Assembly (NCBI GenBank): GCA_016177875.1
Contig: JACOUL010000030.1
Coordinates: 1-64,000, forward strand
Reading direction: 5' to 3'
Length of the DNA stretch: 64,000 bases
From: Burkholderiales bacterium
Lineage (GTDB): Bacteria > Pseudomonadota > Gammaproteobacteria > Burkholderiales > Burkholderiaceae_D
Positions 26,889-35,860 of this stretch are shown here, one piece after another. The stretch's first letter is position 1; each line of letters begins with the position of its first letter. Below the pieces are notes generated by a model, which worked only from the letters and a program-made list of their open reading frames with translations, was not told the origin of the DNA and ran no database searches. The position numbers and the translations under genes were made by a program.

Positions 26889-28703
26889 ATGGCTAAACCT
26901 CCTGCCGGCACGATGAGCTTGGAAGCGGCGCTGCAGCAAGCTGTCGCGCATCATCAAGCCGGTCGCTTGCAAGATGCCGAACGCTTTTATCGCGCGATCC
27001 TGCAGGCACAACCGCGTCATCCCGATGCCAATCACAACATGGGGTGTTTGGCAATGCAAGTCGGCAATCATGCCGCCGCGCTTCCTTTCCTGAAAACAGC
27101 ACTCGATGCTAATCCGACTGTGGGACAATATTGGCTGAGCTATGTCGGTACGTTGATCGAAGCCGGCCAGCCGGATACCGCACGCGATGTACTCGCCCAA
27201 GGCGTCAGCAAAGGTTTGCGCGGCGAAACCGCTTACTCGAATCTCGGCGTCGCCTATACCCAATTGGGCCGGCTTGCCGATGCGGAGGCTTGCTATCGCA
27301 ACGCGCTGGAGACCGATCCCAATTACGCCGAGGTGTATAGGAACTTGGGTGTTCTGCATTTTCTGCAGGATCGTTTTGCCGATGCCGCCGCGTGCCAACG
27401 CCGCGTATTGGAGCTCCATCCGGAATTCGCCGACGCGTATACCGATCTCTTGTATTTCTTACCCTATGACGACAATGTCGATGAAGCGATGCTCTTTAAG
27501 GAGTATTGCGGCTTCGGCGAGCGCTTTGAGGCACCATTACGTAAAGCATGGCCCAAGCATGCCAATTCGCGCGACCCGAATCGCCCTCTGCGAGTTGGAT
27601 TGGTTTCTGCCGACTTCCGTCATCATGCCGTTGCGAATTTCATCGAGCCGGTCTTATCGCAGTGGGTGCATGACCCGTCGCTGGCTTTGTATGCATACTA
27701 TAATCATTCGAGCGAAGACCATGTCACTGCACGCTTGCAGTCGCTGATTTCCAACTGGCGCATCGTCCCCGATTTGACCGACGAACAACTGGCCCAGCAA
27801 ATCCAAGCGGATGCCATTGATATCTTGATTGATCTGTCCGGCCATACGGCGGATAACCGCTTGCTGGCCTTTGCCAGGAAACCCGCGCCTATCCAAGCAT
27901 CTTGGATAGGCACCGCCTGCACCACCGGTTTGCAATCCATGGATTACTACCTGGCCGATCGGCATTTCTTGCCTACCGGTCAATTTGACGAGCAATTCAC
28001 CGAAAAAATCGTGCGCTTGCCAGCCGGCGTTCCCTTCTTGCCTTCCGATCAAGCGCCGGCTGTGAATGCGCTGCCGGCATTGGCCGATGGCACGATTACC
28101 TTCGGCAGCTTCAATCGCTTAAGCAAACTCAACCGCCCCGTCATTGCGCTATGGGCGCAAGTACTCAGAACCTTGCCGACTTCGAACATGCTCTTGGGCG
28201 GTATGCCGCAAGCAGGTAAGCACGATACTTTGTTAAGCTGGTTTGCCGAAGAAGGCATCGATCGTTCACGCCTAGTGTTTCATGGACGCTGCAGCATGGC
28301 CGAGTATCTGAGCTTGCATCATCAAGTTGATATTTGTTTAGACACCTTCCCCTACAATGGCGGCACCACCACGCTACATGCCTTATGGATGGGGGTGCCG
28401 ACCCTGACCTTGGCGGGCAAGACGCCGGTCGGACGTGCCGGTGCGGCGGGACTGTGTCATGCGGGATTGGATGACTTCATTGCCGGCACCAAGGAAGAGT
28501 TCATACAGAAGGCAGTGGCGTGGGCGGGTAAGGCCCAGGAATTGGCGCAACTACGCCAAGAATTACGAGGACGCGTCGCAGCTTCGCCGATGGGGCGGCC
28601 CGACGTATTGGCCAAGGGCCTGACGCAAGCCTTGCGCACCATGTGGCAGCGCTGGTGTGCTGGCGAGCCGGCAAAAGCGTTCGAAGTCAATGCAAATAGC
28701 TAG
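26889..28703 (+). CDS. TPR-SPINDLY glycosyltransferase (GT41), copy 4
   Basis: The 604-residue protein has a short TPR part (about 1-200, roughly four to five units) and a GT41 domain from about 225. VGLVSADFRHHAVA holds the conserved His, followed by ILIDLSGHTADNRLLA, the variant loop GTACTTG near 340, FGSFNRLSKLNRPV with Lys, and DTFPYNGGTTTLHALWMG. Its first 60 residues are almost identical to those of the next gene, with only synonymous and few other changes, which points to recent duplication. It begins 11 bases after the double-length gene and ends 12 bases before the next one, so all are in one operon. Fewer TPRs than its neighbours suggests a different protein target. Confidence 0.88.
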   Translation: MAKPPAGTMSLEAALQQAVAHHQAGRLQDAERFYRAILQAQPRHPDANHNMGCLAMQVGNHAAALPFLKTALDANPTVGQYWLSYVGTLIEAGQPDTARDVLAQGVSKGLRGETAYSNLGVAYTQLGRLADAEACYRNALETDPNYAEVYRNLGVLHFLQDRFADAAACQRRVLELHPEFADAYTDLLYFLPYDDNVDEAMLFKEYCGFGERFEAPLRKAWPKHANSRDPNRPLRVGLVSADFRHHAVANFIEPVLSQWVHDPSLALYAYYNHSSEDHVTARLQSLISNWRIVPDLTDEQLAQQIQADAIDILIDLSGHTADNRLLAFARKPAPIQASWIGTACTTGLQSMDYYLADRHFLPTGQFDEQFTEKIVRLPAGVPFLPSDQAPAVNALPALADGTITFGSFNRLSKLNRPVIALWAQVLRTLPTSNMLLGGMPQAGKHDTLLSWFAEEGIDRSRLVFHGRCSMAEYLSLHHQVDICLDTFPYNGGTTTLHALWMGVPTLTLAGKTPVGRAGAAGLCHAGLDDFIAGTKEEFIQKAVAWAGKAQELAQLRQELRGRVAASPMGRPDVLAKGLTQALRTMWQRWCAGEPAKAFEVNANS

Positions 28704-28715
28704 AGAAAGACAACC

Positions 28716-30761
28716 ATGGCAAACAACCCTGCCGGCACGATGAGCCTGGAAGCGGCGCTTCAGCAAGCCGTTGCCCATCATCAAGCCGGCCGCCTGCAAG
28801 ATGCCGAGCGTTTTTATCGCGCCATCCTGCAAGCCCAGCCGCGCCATCCCGATGCCAACCACAATATGGGATTTATCGCGGTACAGGTAGGAAAACACGA
28901 AGCTGCCCTCCCCTTCTTCAAGGCTGCGCTGGACGCAAATCCTGGTGTCGGCCAATATTGGATGAGTTACATCGGCACGTTGATCGAGGCCGGCCAACCG
29001 GACGCCGCGCGCGATGTACTCGCCCAGGCATTCAACAAGGGCGTACGTAGCGAAGCCGCCTATCTCAATCTCGGCATTACCTACTTTGAAGCGGGCCGTG
29101 CGGCGGATGCCGAAGTGAGCTATCGCAAAGCACTGGAGATTGCGCCGACATTCGTGGAAGCCCTTGCCTATCTCGGCATCGCCTTGAAGGCGCAAGGCAA
29201 ACTGGCCGAAGCTGAAAAGTACTTACAAGAAGCGCTTGTCCTCAGACCCGATCTCCAATTAGCTTACTTAGCGCTGGACGACATTCTAGAAGCACAGAAT
29301 CGCATCGCCGAGGCGGAATCGCTGTCGCGCCGAACCTTGATGGCGCTTCCGAATGATCCGGGAATTTATAACAAGCTTGGGCATCTTCTGCTGCTCCAAG
29401 GGAATGCGGCAGAGGCAGCCAATCACTTCCGGCAAGCCTTGAAGTTGAATCCCGATCTGCCTATCGCGCACAGCAATCTATTGTTTTGTTTATCCTACGA
29501 TGATGCGGTTGACCAGGCCACCTTGTTTGCCGAGCACTGCCGTTTCGGCGAACAGTTCGAAGCGCCCCTGCGTTCTTCTTGGCCGCGGCACGCCAATTCT
29601 CGTGATCCAAATCGTCCATTGCATATCGGCCTGATTTCCGCCGATTTGCGCGACCATGCGGTAGCGCACTTCATTGAACCGGTGCTCGCCCAATGGGCGC
29701 ATGATCCTTCGTTGATTTTGCATGCTTATTACAACTTCGCCAGTGAAGATCATGTTACTGGTCGCCTGCGCTCCTTAATTCCAAATTGGCGCGGCGTCGC
29801 CGGGCTTACCGACGAACAACTTACTCAACAAATTCAAACGGATAGAATCGATATTCTTATTGATCTCTCCAGCCACACCGCAGGCAACCGGCTGCTGGCG
29901 CTCGCCAGAAAACCCGCGCCTATTCAAGCCACCTGGATAGGCACCGCCTGCACGACGGGTTTGCAATCCATGGATTACTACTTGGCCGATCGCCATTTCT
30001 TGCCGGCCGGTCAGTTCGACGAACAATTCACCGAGAAAATTGTGCGATTGCCAGCGGCAGTCCCTTTCCTCCCCGCCAGCGATGCGCCGCCGGTGAATGC
30101 ATTACCTGCCTTAACCAATCGCCAAGTCACATTCGGCAGCTTCAATCGCCCGAGCAAAATCAGCCGCTCGGTCGTCGCACTATGGTCTGAGGCATTACGC
30201 GAAATTCCCGATTCCCGCATGCTGCTGGGCTCGATGCCACATGGAGATTGCGAGCCTTTCATGAGCTGGTTTGCCGAAGAAGGCATTGACCGTTCTCGCT
30301 TAGTGTTTCATGACCGCTGCGGCATGGTGGAATATCTTGGACTGCATCATCAAATCGATATCTGCCTGGACACCTTCCCCTACAATGGCGGCACCACCAC
30401 CCTGCATGCCTTGTGGATGGGTGTGCCGACCCTGACCTTGGCGGGTAAGACGCCGGTAGGCCGTGCCGGTGCGGCGGGATTGTGTCATGCGGGTTTGGAA
30501 GATTTCATTGCCGGCACCAAAGAAGAGTTCGTACAAAAGGCAGTGGCATGGGCAGGCAAGCAAGAAGAGTTGGCGCAATTAAGACAAGCGTTGCGTAGCC
30601 GCGTGGCTGCTTCGCCGATGGGACAGCCCGACGTATTGGCCAAAGGATTGACAGAAGCCTTGCGCACCATATGGCAACATTGGCGTGCCGGCGAGCCGGC
30701 TGCCAGCTTCGAAGTCGCCGGTTCGAATACAGAAATGAATGAGCAAGGTAGCACATCATGA
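28716..30761 (+). CDS. TPR-SPINDLY glycosyltransferase (GT41), copy 5
   Basis: The 681-residue protein has about seven TPR units in residues 10-270 and a GT41 domain from about 295. The catalytic His motif reads SADLRDH instead of SADFRxH, and the DLSGHT motif reads DLSSHTAGNRLL, so this copy departs at two otherwise constant sites. The variant loop GTACTTG lies near 408, and FGSFNRPSKISRSV keeps the Lys. DTFPYNGGTTTLHALWMG is unchanged. Its stop overlaps the start of the aminotransferase gene by ATGA, joining protein glycosylation and sugar-biosynthesis genes in one transcript. Activity may be altered by the F-to-L and G-to-S changes, but the domain is complete. Confidence 0.87.
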   Translation: MANNPAGTMSLEAALQQAVAHHQAGRLQDAERFYRAILQAQPRHPDANHNMGFIAVQVGKHEAALPFFKAALDANPGVGQYWMSYIGTLIEAGQPDAARDVLAQAFNKGVRSEAAYLNLGITYFEAGRAADAEVSYRKALEIAPTFVEALAYLGIALKAQGKLAEAEKYLQEALVLRPDLQLAYLALDDILEAQNRIAEAESLSRRTLMALPNDPGIYNKLGHLLLLQGNAAEAANHFRQALKLNPDLPIAHSNLLFCLSYDDAVDQATLFAEHCRFGEQFEAPLRSSWPRHANSRDPNRPLHIGLISADLRDHAVAHFIEPVLAQWAHDPSLILHAYYNFASEDHVTGRLRSLIPNWRGVAGLTDEQLTQQIQTDRIDILIDLSSHTAGNRLLALARKPAPIQATWIGTACTTGLQSMDYYLADRHFLPAGQFDEQFTEKIVRLPAAVPFLPASDAPPVNALPALTNRQVTFGSFNRPSKISRSVVALWSEALREIPDSRMLLGSMPHGDCEPFMSWFAEEGIDRSRLVFHDRCGMVEYLGLHHQIDICLDTFPYNGGTTTLHALWMGVPTLTLAGKTPVGRAGAAGLCHAGLEDFIAGTKEEFVQKAVAWAGKQEELAQLRQALRSRVAASPMGQPDVLAKGLTEALRTIWQHWRAGEPAASFEVAGSNTEMNEQGSTS

Positions 30762-31888
30762 GTGATCAAAAAAAATCATCGCCGATTTATGTCACCCAGC
30801 CCTACATGCCGGCGCTGGAAGATTTCATCCCTTACCTGCAGCAGATATGGGATAACAAAATACTGACGAACGGCGGGCCGCTTCATCAACAGCTGGAACA
30901 AGCTCTGTGCGATTATCTGGGCGTTAAGCATATATCGCTGTTTGCCAACGGCACGCTTGCCTTGATCACCGCCCTGCAGGCATTACGCATTACCGGCGAA
31001 GTGATTACGACGCCCTATTCGTTTGTCGCTACCGCACATTCCCTGCTCTGGAACGGCATCAAGCCGGTCTTTGTTGACATTGATCCAGTCACCTTTAACC
31101 TGGACCCGGAAAAACTCGAAGCCGCGATCACGCCGCAAACCACCGCGATTTTGCCGGTGCATTGCTACGGTCATCCGTGCGATGTCGACCGCATTCAAAA
31201 AATCGCCGACAACTATGGATTGAAAGTAATCTACGACGCCGCCCATGCTTTCGGCGTCCGTACCGAAGATGACAGCTTGCTCAATCACGGCGACTTGTCG
31301 GTGCTGAGCTTCCACGCCACCAAGGTTTTCAACACTTTCGAAGGCGGAGCCATCGTCAGTCCGACGGCAAAGGCGAAAAAACATATCGATCACCTCAAGA
31401 ATTTCGGTTTCGTCGATGAAACCACCGTCGTGGCGCCTGGCATCAATGGCAAGATGAGTGAGTTCAATGCCGCCTTCGGCCTGCTCCAACTTAAGAGCAT
31501 CGATAACGCATTACAGCGACGGGGCGCCATTGATGCACGCTATCGTGCTCGCCTTGCCGGTATCGATGGCATTCATTGCCTCCCCGGTGGCAATCAAAAG
31601 GTGGCGAACTTTGCCTATTTTCCGATTCTGGCACAGGAACGCTACTCGCTCAGTCGCGATGCGCTCTTCCAGAAACTACATGAGCATGACATCCACACGC
31701 GCCGCTATTTTTATCCGTTGATCACCGATTTCCCGATGTACCGCGGTATGCCGTCCGCAGCACATTCAAATTTGCCGGTGGCGAGAAAAATCGCGTCGCA
31801 AGTGATTTGCCTACCGATCTATCCGGCTCTCGCCGACGATCAAGTCGATCGCATCATTGACGTCATCGCAAGCAACGCAGGAAAATGA
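30758..31888 (+). CDS. DegT/DnrJ/EryC1/StrS family sugar aminotransferase
   Basis: The 376-residue PLP enzyme of aspartate-aminotransferase fold converts a nucleotide 4-keto (or 3-keto) sugar to an amino sugar using glutamate. The PLP lysine is K189 in FHATKVFNTFEGGAIV; the preceding acidic motif IYDAAHAFGV places the PLP-ring Asp; GTLALITALQAL is the phosphate-binding region. The EGG after the Lys and overall look resemble dTDP-4-amino-4,6-dideoxyglucose-forming VioA-type enzymes, but substrate cannot be fixed by eye. ATG overlaps the stop of the last SPINDLY gene, and its own stop overlaps the WbqC-like gene, so it is firmly part of the glycosylation operon. Confidence 0.88.
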   Translation: MSDQKKSSPIYVTQPYMPALEDFIPYLQQIWDNKILTNGGPLHQQLEQALCDYLGVKHISLFANGTLALITALQALRITGEVITTPYSFVATAHSLLWNGIKPVFVDIDPVTFNLDPEKLEAAITPQTTAILPVHCYGHPCDVDRIQKIADNYGLKVIYDAAHAFGVRTEDDSLLNHGDLSVLSFHATKVFNTFEGGAIVSPTAKAKKHIDHLKNFGFVDETTVVAPGINGKMSEFNAAFGLLQLKSIDNALQRRGAIDARYRARLAGIDGIHCLPGGNQKVANFAYFPILAQERYSLSRDALFQKLHEHDIHTRRYFYPLITDFPMYRGMPSAAHSNLPVARKIASQVICLPIYPALADDQVDRIIDVIASNAGK

Positions 31889-32586
31889 AAACCGTCGCTG
31901 TCATGCAGCCCTATTTTTTTCCGTACATAGGGTATTTTCAACTCATCAACGCCGTTGACCAGTTCATCGTCTACGACAATATCAAGTACACGAAAAAGGG
32001 CTGGATCAATCGCAATCGAATTCTCCAGCATGGCAAAGAAGCGCTCATCTCGCTGCCGCTGAAAAGCGATTCCGATTTTCTCGACGTTGTTGAGCGCGAG
32101 CTTGCGCCGGACTTCGACGGCGGTAAATTTTTGAATCGGCTCATCGAGTCCTATCGCCGCGCGCCCTGCTTCAAGCAAGTTGCACCTGTACTGGAAACCG
32201 TCATGCGTTTCGAAGATCGCAACCTGTTTCGTTTCATTCACCACTCGATCCTACGCGTATGTGAATACCTTGGCATCGATACTGAAATCACGATTTCGTC
32301 GACGCTGTCGATCGATCATTCTTTGAAAAACCAAGAAAAGGTGATCGCGCTGTGCAAAAGCGTTAGGGCAGATATCTATATCAATCCGATCGGCGGCACG
32401 GAACTCTATGCGAAAGAGGAATTTCAGACGCAAGGCATCGAACTGAAATTCCTGCAAGCACTGCCGTTCGAATATCCGCAATCGGGTAATGAATTCGTAC
32501 CCTGGCTTTCCATCGTCGACGTGATGATGTTCAATTCGGTAGAATCGATCAAGGAGCGCCTGGACTCAGGTTATCAATTGATCTAA
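31885..32586 (+). CDS. WbqC-like family protein
   Basis: The 233-residue protein opens with MKTVAVMQPYFFPYIGYFQL and continues VYDNIKYTKKGWINRNRI, the hallmark of the WbqC family found in many O-antigen and glycan loci. The family's exact reaction is not established in my knowledge; roles in amino-sugar modification have been suggested. It has a helical middle and ends PWLSIVDVMMFNSVESI. It is translationally coupled to the aminotransferase by an ATGA overlap, which suggests the two act on the same sugar nucleotide. No membrane segment or signal peptide is seen, so it is cytoplasmic. Confidence 0.85.
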   Translation: MKTVAVMQPYFFPYIGYFQLINAVDQFIVYDNIKYTKKGWINRNRILQHGKEALISLPLKSDSDFLDVVERELAPDFDGGKFLNRLIESYRRAPCFKQVAPVLETVMRFEDRNLFRFIHHSILRVCEYLGIDTEITISSTLSIDHSLKNQEKVIALCKSVRADIYINPIGGTELYAKEEFQTQGIELKFLQALPFEYPQSGNEFVPWLSIVDVMMFNSVESIKERLDSGYQLI

Positions 32587-32591
32587 AAGAG

Positions 32592-33566
32592 ATGCGAAGC
32601 ATGATGCATTGGAAAAAACTCGGAAAAATCTTCGAGCCGAAACAGTTCAAGTTACCGAACGGCTGTACGGACTTCGCGCAATCGCCGCAAGCCCTGGTCT
32701 TCGACGATTTCGTGCGCATTTATTTTTCGACGCGCTCGTTCGATCCCACTAATGGCAAGTATTTAAGCCATATCGCGTATGTCGACATAAAAAAGAATTT
32801 TCGCGACATCGTCGGCGTGTCCGAACATACCGTCATCGAACTCGGCAAGCTAGGCTGCTTCGATGAGCATGGCATCTTCCCGATGAACGTGGTGCGCCAT
32901 GGCGATGATATTTACGGTTATACCTCGGGCGTCAACCGCCGCGTGTCGGTGCCGGTGGATACCGCTATTGGCTTAGCGATCAGCCGCGACAATGGTCGCA
33001 CCTTCCAGCGCATGGGCGACGGACCGGTGCTTGGGCCTTCGCTGTTCGAACCCTGCATCGTGGCCGACCCTTTCGTCAAAATTGTCGATGGCGTATTTCA
33101 CATGTGGTACATCTTCGGCACCGGCTGGAAGAAGTCTTCGGAAGACGCGGCGCCGGATCGACTCTACAAGATCGGCCATGCATATTCGCCCGACGGCATT
33201 CACTGGACCAAGGAAGAAGCCAGGCAAATCATCGAGTCGCGCTTGGGTCCCGATGAATGCCAAGCGCTGCCGACTGTGATCGACATCAATGGCAAATACC
33301 ACATGTGGTTCTGCTATAGACAGACGCATGACTTTCGCAAAAACCGCGACCGCGGCTATCGCATCGGCCATGCATGGTCGGACGATTTACAGAATTGGAC
33401 ACGCGACGACGACAACCTGGTTATCGATGTCAGCGAAAATGACTGGGATTCGCAAATGCTGTGCTATCCGCACGTGTTTGAATGCGATGGCGAGATCTAT
33501 CTTCTCTACAACGGCAGTGAATTCGGGCGGCATGGATTCGGCATCGCCCAACTCATTCGAGATTAA
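32592..33566 (+). CDS. Five-bladed beta-propeller, glycosidase-like protein (GH43/GH32 fold), paralogue A
   Basis: The 324-residue protein consists of repeated beta sheets with the feel of the GH43/GH32/GH68 propellers: LKPTQFKLP-type opening, VRIYFSTRS, MWYIFGTGWKK, YSPDGIHWTKE, MWFCYRQTHD and IYLLYNGSEFG. No signal peptide is present, so it is probably cytoplasmic. Three in-frame ATG codons (32592, 32601, 32604) compete; MHWKKLGKIFEPKQ is where similarity to the second paralogue (34680-35639) begins. It follows WbqC by 5 bases and its stop overlaps the end of the converging FkbM gene. Related proteins occur in glycan loci; hydrolase, phosphorylase and non-catalytic binding are all possible. 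Confidence 0.65.
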   Translation: MRSMMHWKKLGKIFEPKQFKLPNGCTDFAQSPQALVFDDFVRIYFSTRSFDPTNGKYLSHIAYVDIKKNFRDIVGVSEHTVIELGKLGCFDEHGIFPMNVVRHGDDIYGYTSGVNRRVSVPVDTAIGLAISRDNGRTFQRMGDGPVLGPSLFEPCIVADPFVKIVDGVFHMWYIFGTGWKKSSEDAAPDRLYKIGHAYSPDGIHWTKEEARQIIESRLGPDECQALPTVIDINGKYHMWFCYRQTHDFRKNRDRGYRIGHAWSDDLQNWTRDDDNLVIDVSENDWDSQMLCYPHVFECDGEIYLLYNGSEFGRHGFGIAQLIRD

Positions 33567-34663
33567 TCGAATTCCGCGTACAGAATCACCATCATCGAAA
33601 AATAGCCGCGCTGCCTGAGATAAATTTTGATGTCAGGCGCAATGTCACGCAGCAGCAGCGGGATGCGGAAAAAATCTTCTTTCAAGTGCAGCCGCGTAAT
33701 GACGCGCGGCCGATCGCGCTGAATGGTTTTACGCGCGCCGGCCAATGCACGATACTCGGCACCGTTGATGTCGGTCTTGATCAAGGTGACCGTACTGCCT
33801 TCGCGCTCCATGATGGCATCGATGGGTTCGACCTCGATCGTCTTGCTGCCGCCCTCGGCAATCTTGTTGTCGATATCCATATCGTTGGTCGCAAAGGACA
33901 AGCTCGTCTTTTCATCCCAGGCGCCGACCTTGATCGGCACGACGCGCGGATGGTCGAGCGAGTTAACCGTCTCCACCAGTCTTGCGAAATTATCCTCGAA
34001 CGGTTCCAGCGAAATGATCTTGTTATAGCGACCGCCGCTGACATGATGGAATTCGCGTATGGTGTCGCCGGTGAAACCGCCGACGTCGAGAAACACTTCA
34101 TTCTCTCTTAGGGCAAACTCGGTCTTCGGAAAATAAAGATTGTCGACACGCACATGCGGACGAACGTAATCCAGGTTCTCATTGATTTTGGTATTGATCG
34201 CGGCGATATAGGTCTGACGAGACAAGTCATCGGCAAACACCTGCGATGCCCGTTCGAATTGTTCAACGTTTGCCTTCACGAACGCCATGTCCATGAAACC
34301 GTCCGGCATATTGAGATAATCCGGGATATCGATCACATGTACATCAGGCGCACCCAGCTTTTCCAGTCGCTCCACCGCCACCGGCACATTGGTAATGCCG
34401 ACGACGAAATGAAAGTCGCCTAGGCGGTCGACCAACTCTTCGGTAGTCACCACCTTGGCGCCCATGAAAGCATCTTCCGTCTTGTAGGCGGCATCCACCA
34501 TCACGCCCGACACCGTAATGCCGTTGGCTTCGAGGAATCGCTTCAATACATAGGCGTAGACGCCAGCGCCATACAGCATCACGGGCTTTGCCGAACTCCG
34601 CATGCGTTCCAACAAAGGACGCTGCTTGTTATTGCCGTCGACGAGATGATCAAGAATAGTCAT
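33563..34663 (-). CDS. FkbM-family SAM-dependent methyltransferase
   Basis: The protein has 366 residues. The C-terminal part from about 190 (EVFLDVGGFTGDTIREFHH, then KIISLEPFEDNFARL and TLIKTDINGAEYRALAGA) is a clear FkbM-type O-methyltransferase. The first 150 residues form a separate Rossmann-like domain beginning KPVMLYGAGVYAYVLKRFLE, as in WbdC/NeuD-type dinucleotide-like modules often fused to FkbM in glycan loci. It is on the minus strand between two plus/minus propeller paralogues, 16 bases downstream of the second, and so likely shares a transcript with it. A sugar hydroxyl or hydroxyl-bearing side group is the probable methyl acceptor. Confidence 0.82.
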   Translation of the reverse strand: MTILDHLVDGNNKQRPLLERMRSSAKPVMLYGAGVYAYVLKRFLEANGITVSGVMVDAAYKTEDAFMGAKVVTTEELVDRLGDFHFVVGITNVPVAVERLEKLGAPDVHVIDIPDYLNMPDGFMDMAFVKANVEQFERASQVFADDLSRQTYIAAINTKINENLDYVRPHVRVDNLYFPKTEFALRENEVFLDVGGFTGDTIREFHHVSGGRYNKIISLEPFEDNFARLVETVNSLDHPRVVPIKVGAWDEKTSLSFATNDMDIDNKIAEGGSKTIEVEPIDAIMEREGSTVTLIKTDINGAEYRALAGARKTIQRDRPRVITRLHLKEDFFRIPLLLRDIAPDIKIYLRQRGYFSMMVILYAEFD

Positions 34664-34679
34664 GGGGGAAGAATATCGA

Positions 34680-35639
34680 TTACGGTGAAGGCGTATAAGC
34701 CGTCAATTCAGCAACGCCGAAACCTTCGCGGCCAAAGTCATTGCCGCAATAAAACATGAGCGTACGGCCATCGAGTTCGATCACTTGCGGATAGCACATC
34801 ATTTTCGAATCCCAGCCTGACTCTGAAAGAGTAATGCCGGCTTGCGCATCGTCCCGCATCCAAGTCTTCAGATCGGGCGAAGAAGCATACCCTAAACGAT
34901 ACGCCCCTTCCGAGGTGGAAGGCTTGCGATAGGCAAAGACGGCGTGCCATTTACCATCCAAATAAAACGGCGACAGGATATCTTGGCACTCATCTTCCGA
35001 CATGGTCGGCAAAATCGGCGCGCCGTCGTGGCGCCAATGGATGCCATCTTCAGACGTGGCAAGGGCAACTTGGTACACCGGCTCGAACTTACCTTCGGCA
35101 TGCAGCCATTTTCGCCCAGTGAGATACCACATGACCCATTGGTCGCCGATCACGCGTACCACCGGGCCCGTGACGAAATAGGGTTCGTTCAGCGTAAGGC
35201 CCAAAGCCGGGCCTTCTCCTACTTTCCCGAAAGTCTCGCCGCCATCGCGGCTGACGGCGACGCCGATCGCCAAGGTATAAGGCACCGATTGCATGCGGGT
35301 CCAGCCTGAATAGTAGGCGTAAATCTCGTCGCCGCAGCGTACAAAGCTGCTTGGCATGATGCCGAATTCATCGAATGCGCCGGGGTTACCCAGAGGCATC
35401 AAAGGCTGCTCGGAAACCCCCACAATGCGCGTGATATCGTCACGCGCCAGATCCACATACCCTGGATAGGAAACGTACTGCAGATCGCCACCACGCTGGG
35501 GCCGGCAAGCGACATAGACGCGCAGCACGTTTTCATTGAGCACAAAAGGCGTGGGACACTGCGCGAATTCCTGGATCCATGGTCGCGGACGACTCTGGGT
35601 GGGGTCGAAAATATTGCCGAGTTTTTTCCAGGAAAACAT
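34680..35639 (-). CDS. Five-bladed beta-propeller, glycosidase-like protein, paralogue B
   Basis: I use the ATG at 35639 (MFSWKKLGNIFDPTQ), which aligns with the start of paralogue A; the frame is open further upstream to a TTG at 35756, but those 39 residues have no counterpart, and neither start has a clear ribosome binding site. The 319-residue protein shares with paralogue A the order of landmarks: EFAQCPTPFV, VGVSEQPLMPLG, GVAVSRDGGETFGKVG, MWYLTGRKW, DGIHWRHDG, DECQDILSPFY, and SGWDSKMMCYPQVIE against DWDSQMLCYPHVFE in A. The pair flank the FkbM gene in opposite orientation, as if an inverted duplication surrounds it. Function is unknown beyond a GH43/GH32-like fold. Confidence 0.6.
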   Translation of the reverse strand: MFSWKKLGNIFDPTQSRPRPWIQEFAQCPTPFVLNENVLRVYVACRPQRGGDLQYVSYPGYVDLARDDITRIVGVSEQPLMPLGNPGAFDEFGIMPSSFVRCGDEIYAYYSGWTRMQSVPYTLAIGVAVSRDGGETFGKVGEGPALGLTLNEPYFVTGPVVRVIGDQWVMWYLTGRKWLHAEGKFEPVYQVALATSEDGIHWRHDGAPILPTMSEDECQDILSPFYLDGKWHAVFAYRKPSTSEGAYRLGYASSPDLKTWMRDDAQAGITLSESGWDSKMMCYPQVIELDGRTLMFYCGNDFGREGFGVAELTAYTPSP

Positions 35640-35804
35640 GTTGTCTGAGGAGTATTTGGCAAAACCGCCATTCACGTGCCAAAAGAAGTCAAAAGCCTGG
35701 ACGGATACTACACAACGCCCCTCTTCTATGCAACGAGAGCGCCTTTCCGCAGTCAAAACCTAGGACTTCCCCAGAGAAACCTTTCTTGCACTCTTGCGGG
35801 CGGT

Positions 35805-35810
35805 TAAAAT
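35805..35810 (+). promoter_or_regulatory. Candidate -10 box before the methyltransferase operon
   Basis: TAAAAT lies 50 bases before the start at 35861, after a divergent gene pair, so a promoter is needed here. No convincing -35 box is present at 17 bases (TTTCTT). A 5-base inverted repeat ACCGC/GCGGT (35819-35832) lies in the leader. Confidence 0.3.
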
Positions 35811-35860
35811 AGAGGATTACCGCTTTGGCGGTCAAATAGACATATGCTTAAGGAGGCCGC

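Larger units (their letters stand above)
22396..30761 (+). repeat. Tandemly amplified GT41 gene block
   Basis: Four catalytic units share near-identical DNA over long stretches, for example the roughly 110-base segments beginning at 24549, 26503, 28329 and 30357 that encode the DTFPYNGGTTTLHALWMG region. The 5' ends of the genes at 26889 and 28716 are also closely alike. The pattern indicates repeated duplication with possible gene conversion in the catalytic part, while the TPR parts differ in number. Confidence 0.8.

Noticed and set aside
22396..30761. CRISPR-like or satellite repeat array
   Set aside because: The repetition is that of protein-coding TPR and catalytic units; there are no short identical repeats with unique spacers.
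35640..35756. Extended N-terminus of propeller paralogue B from a TTG start
   Set aside because: The extra 39 residues have no counterpart in paralogue A, and no ribosome binding site precedes the TTG.
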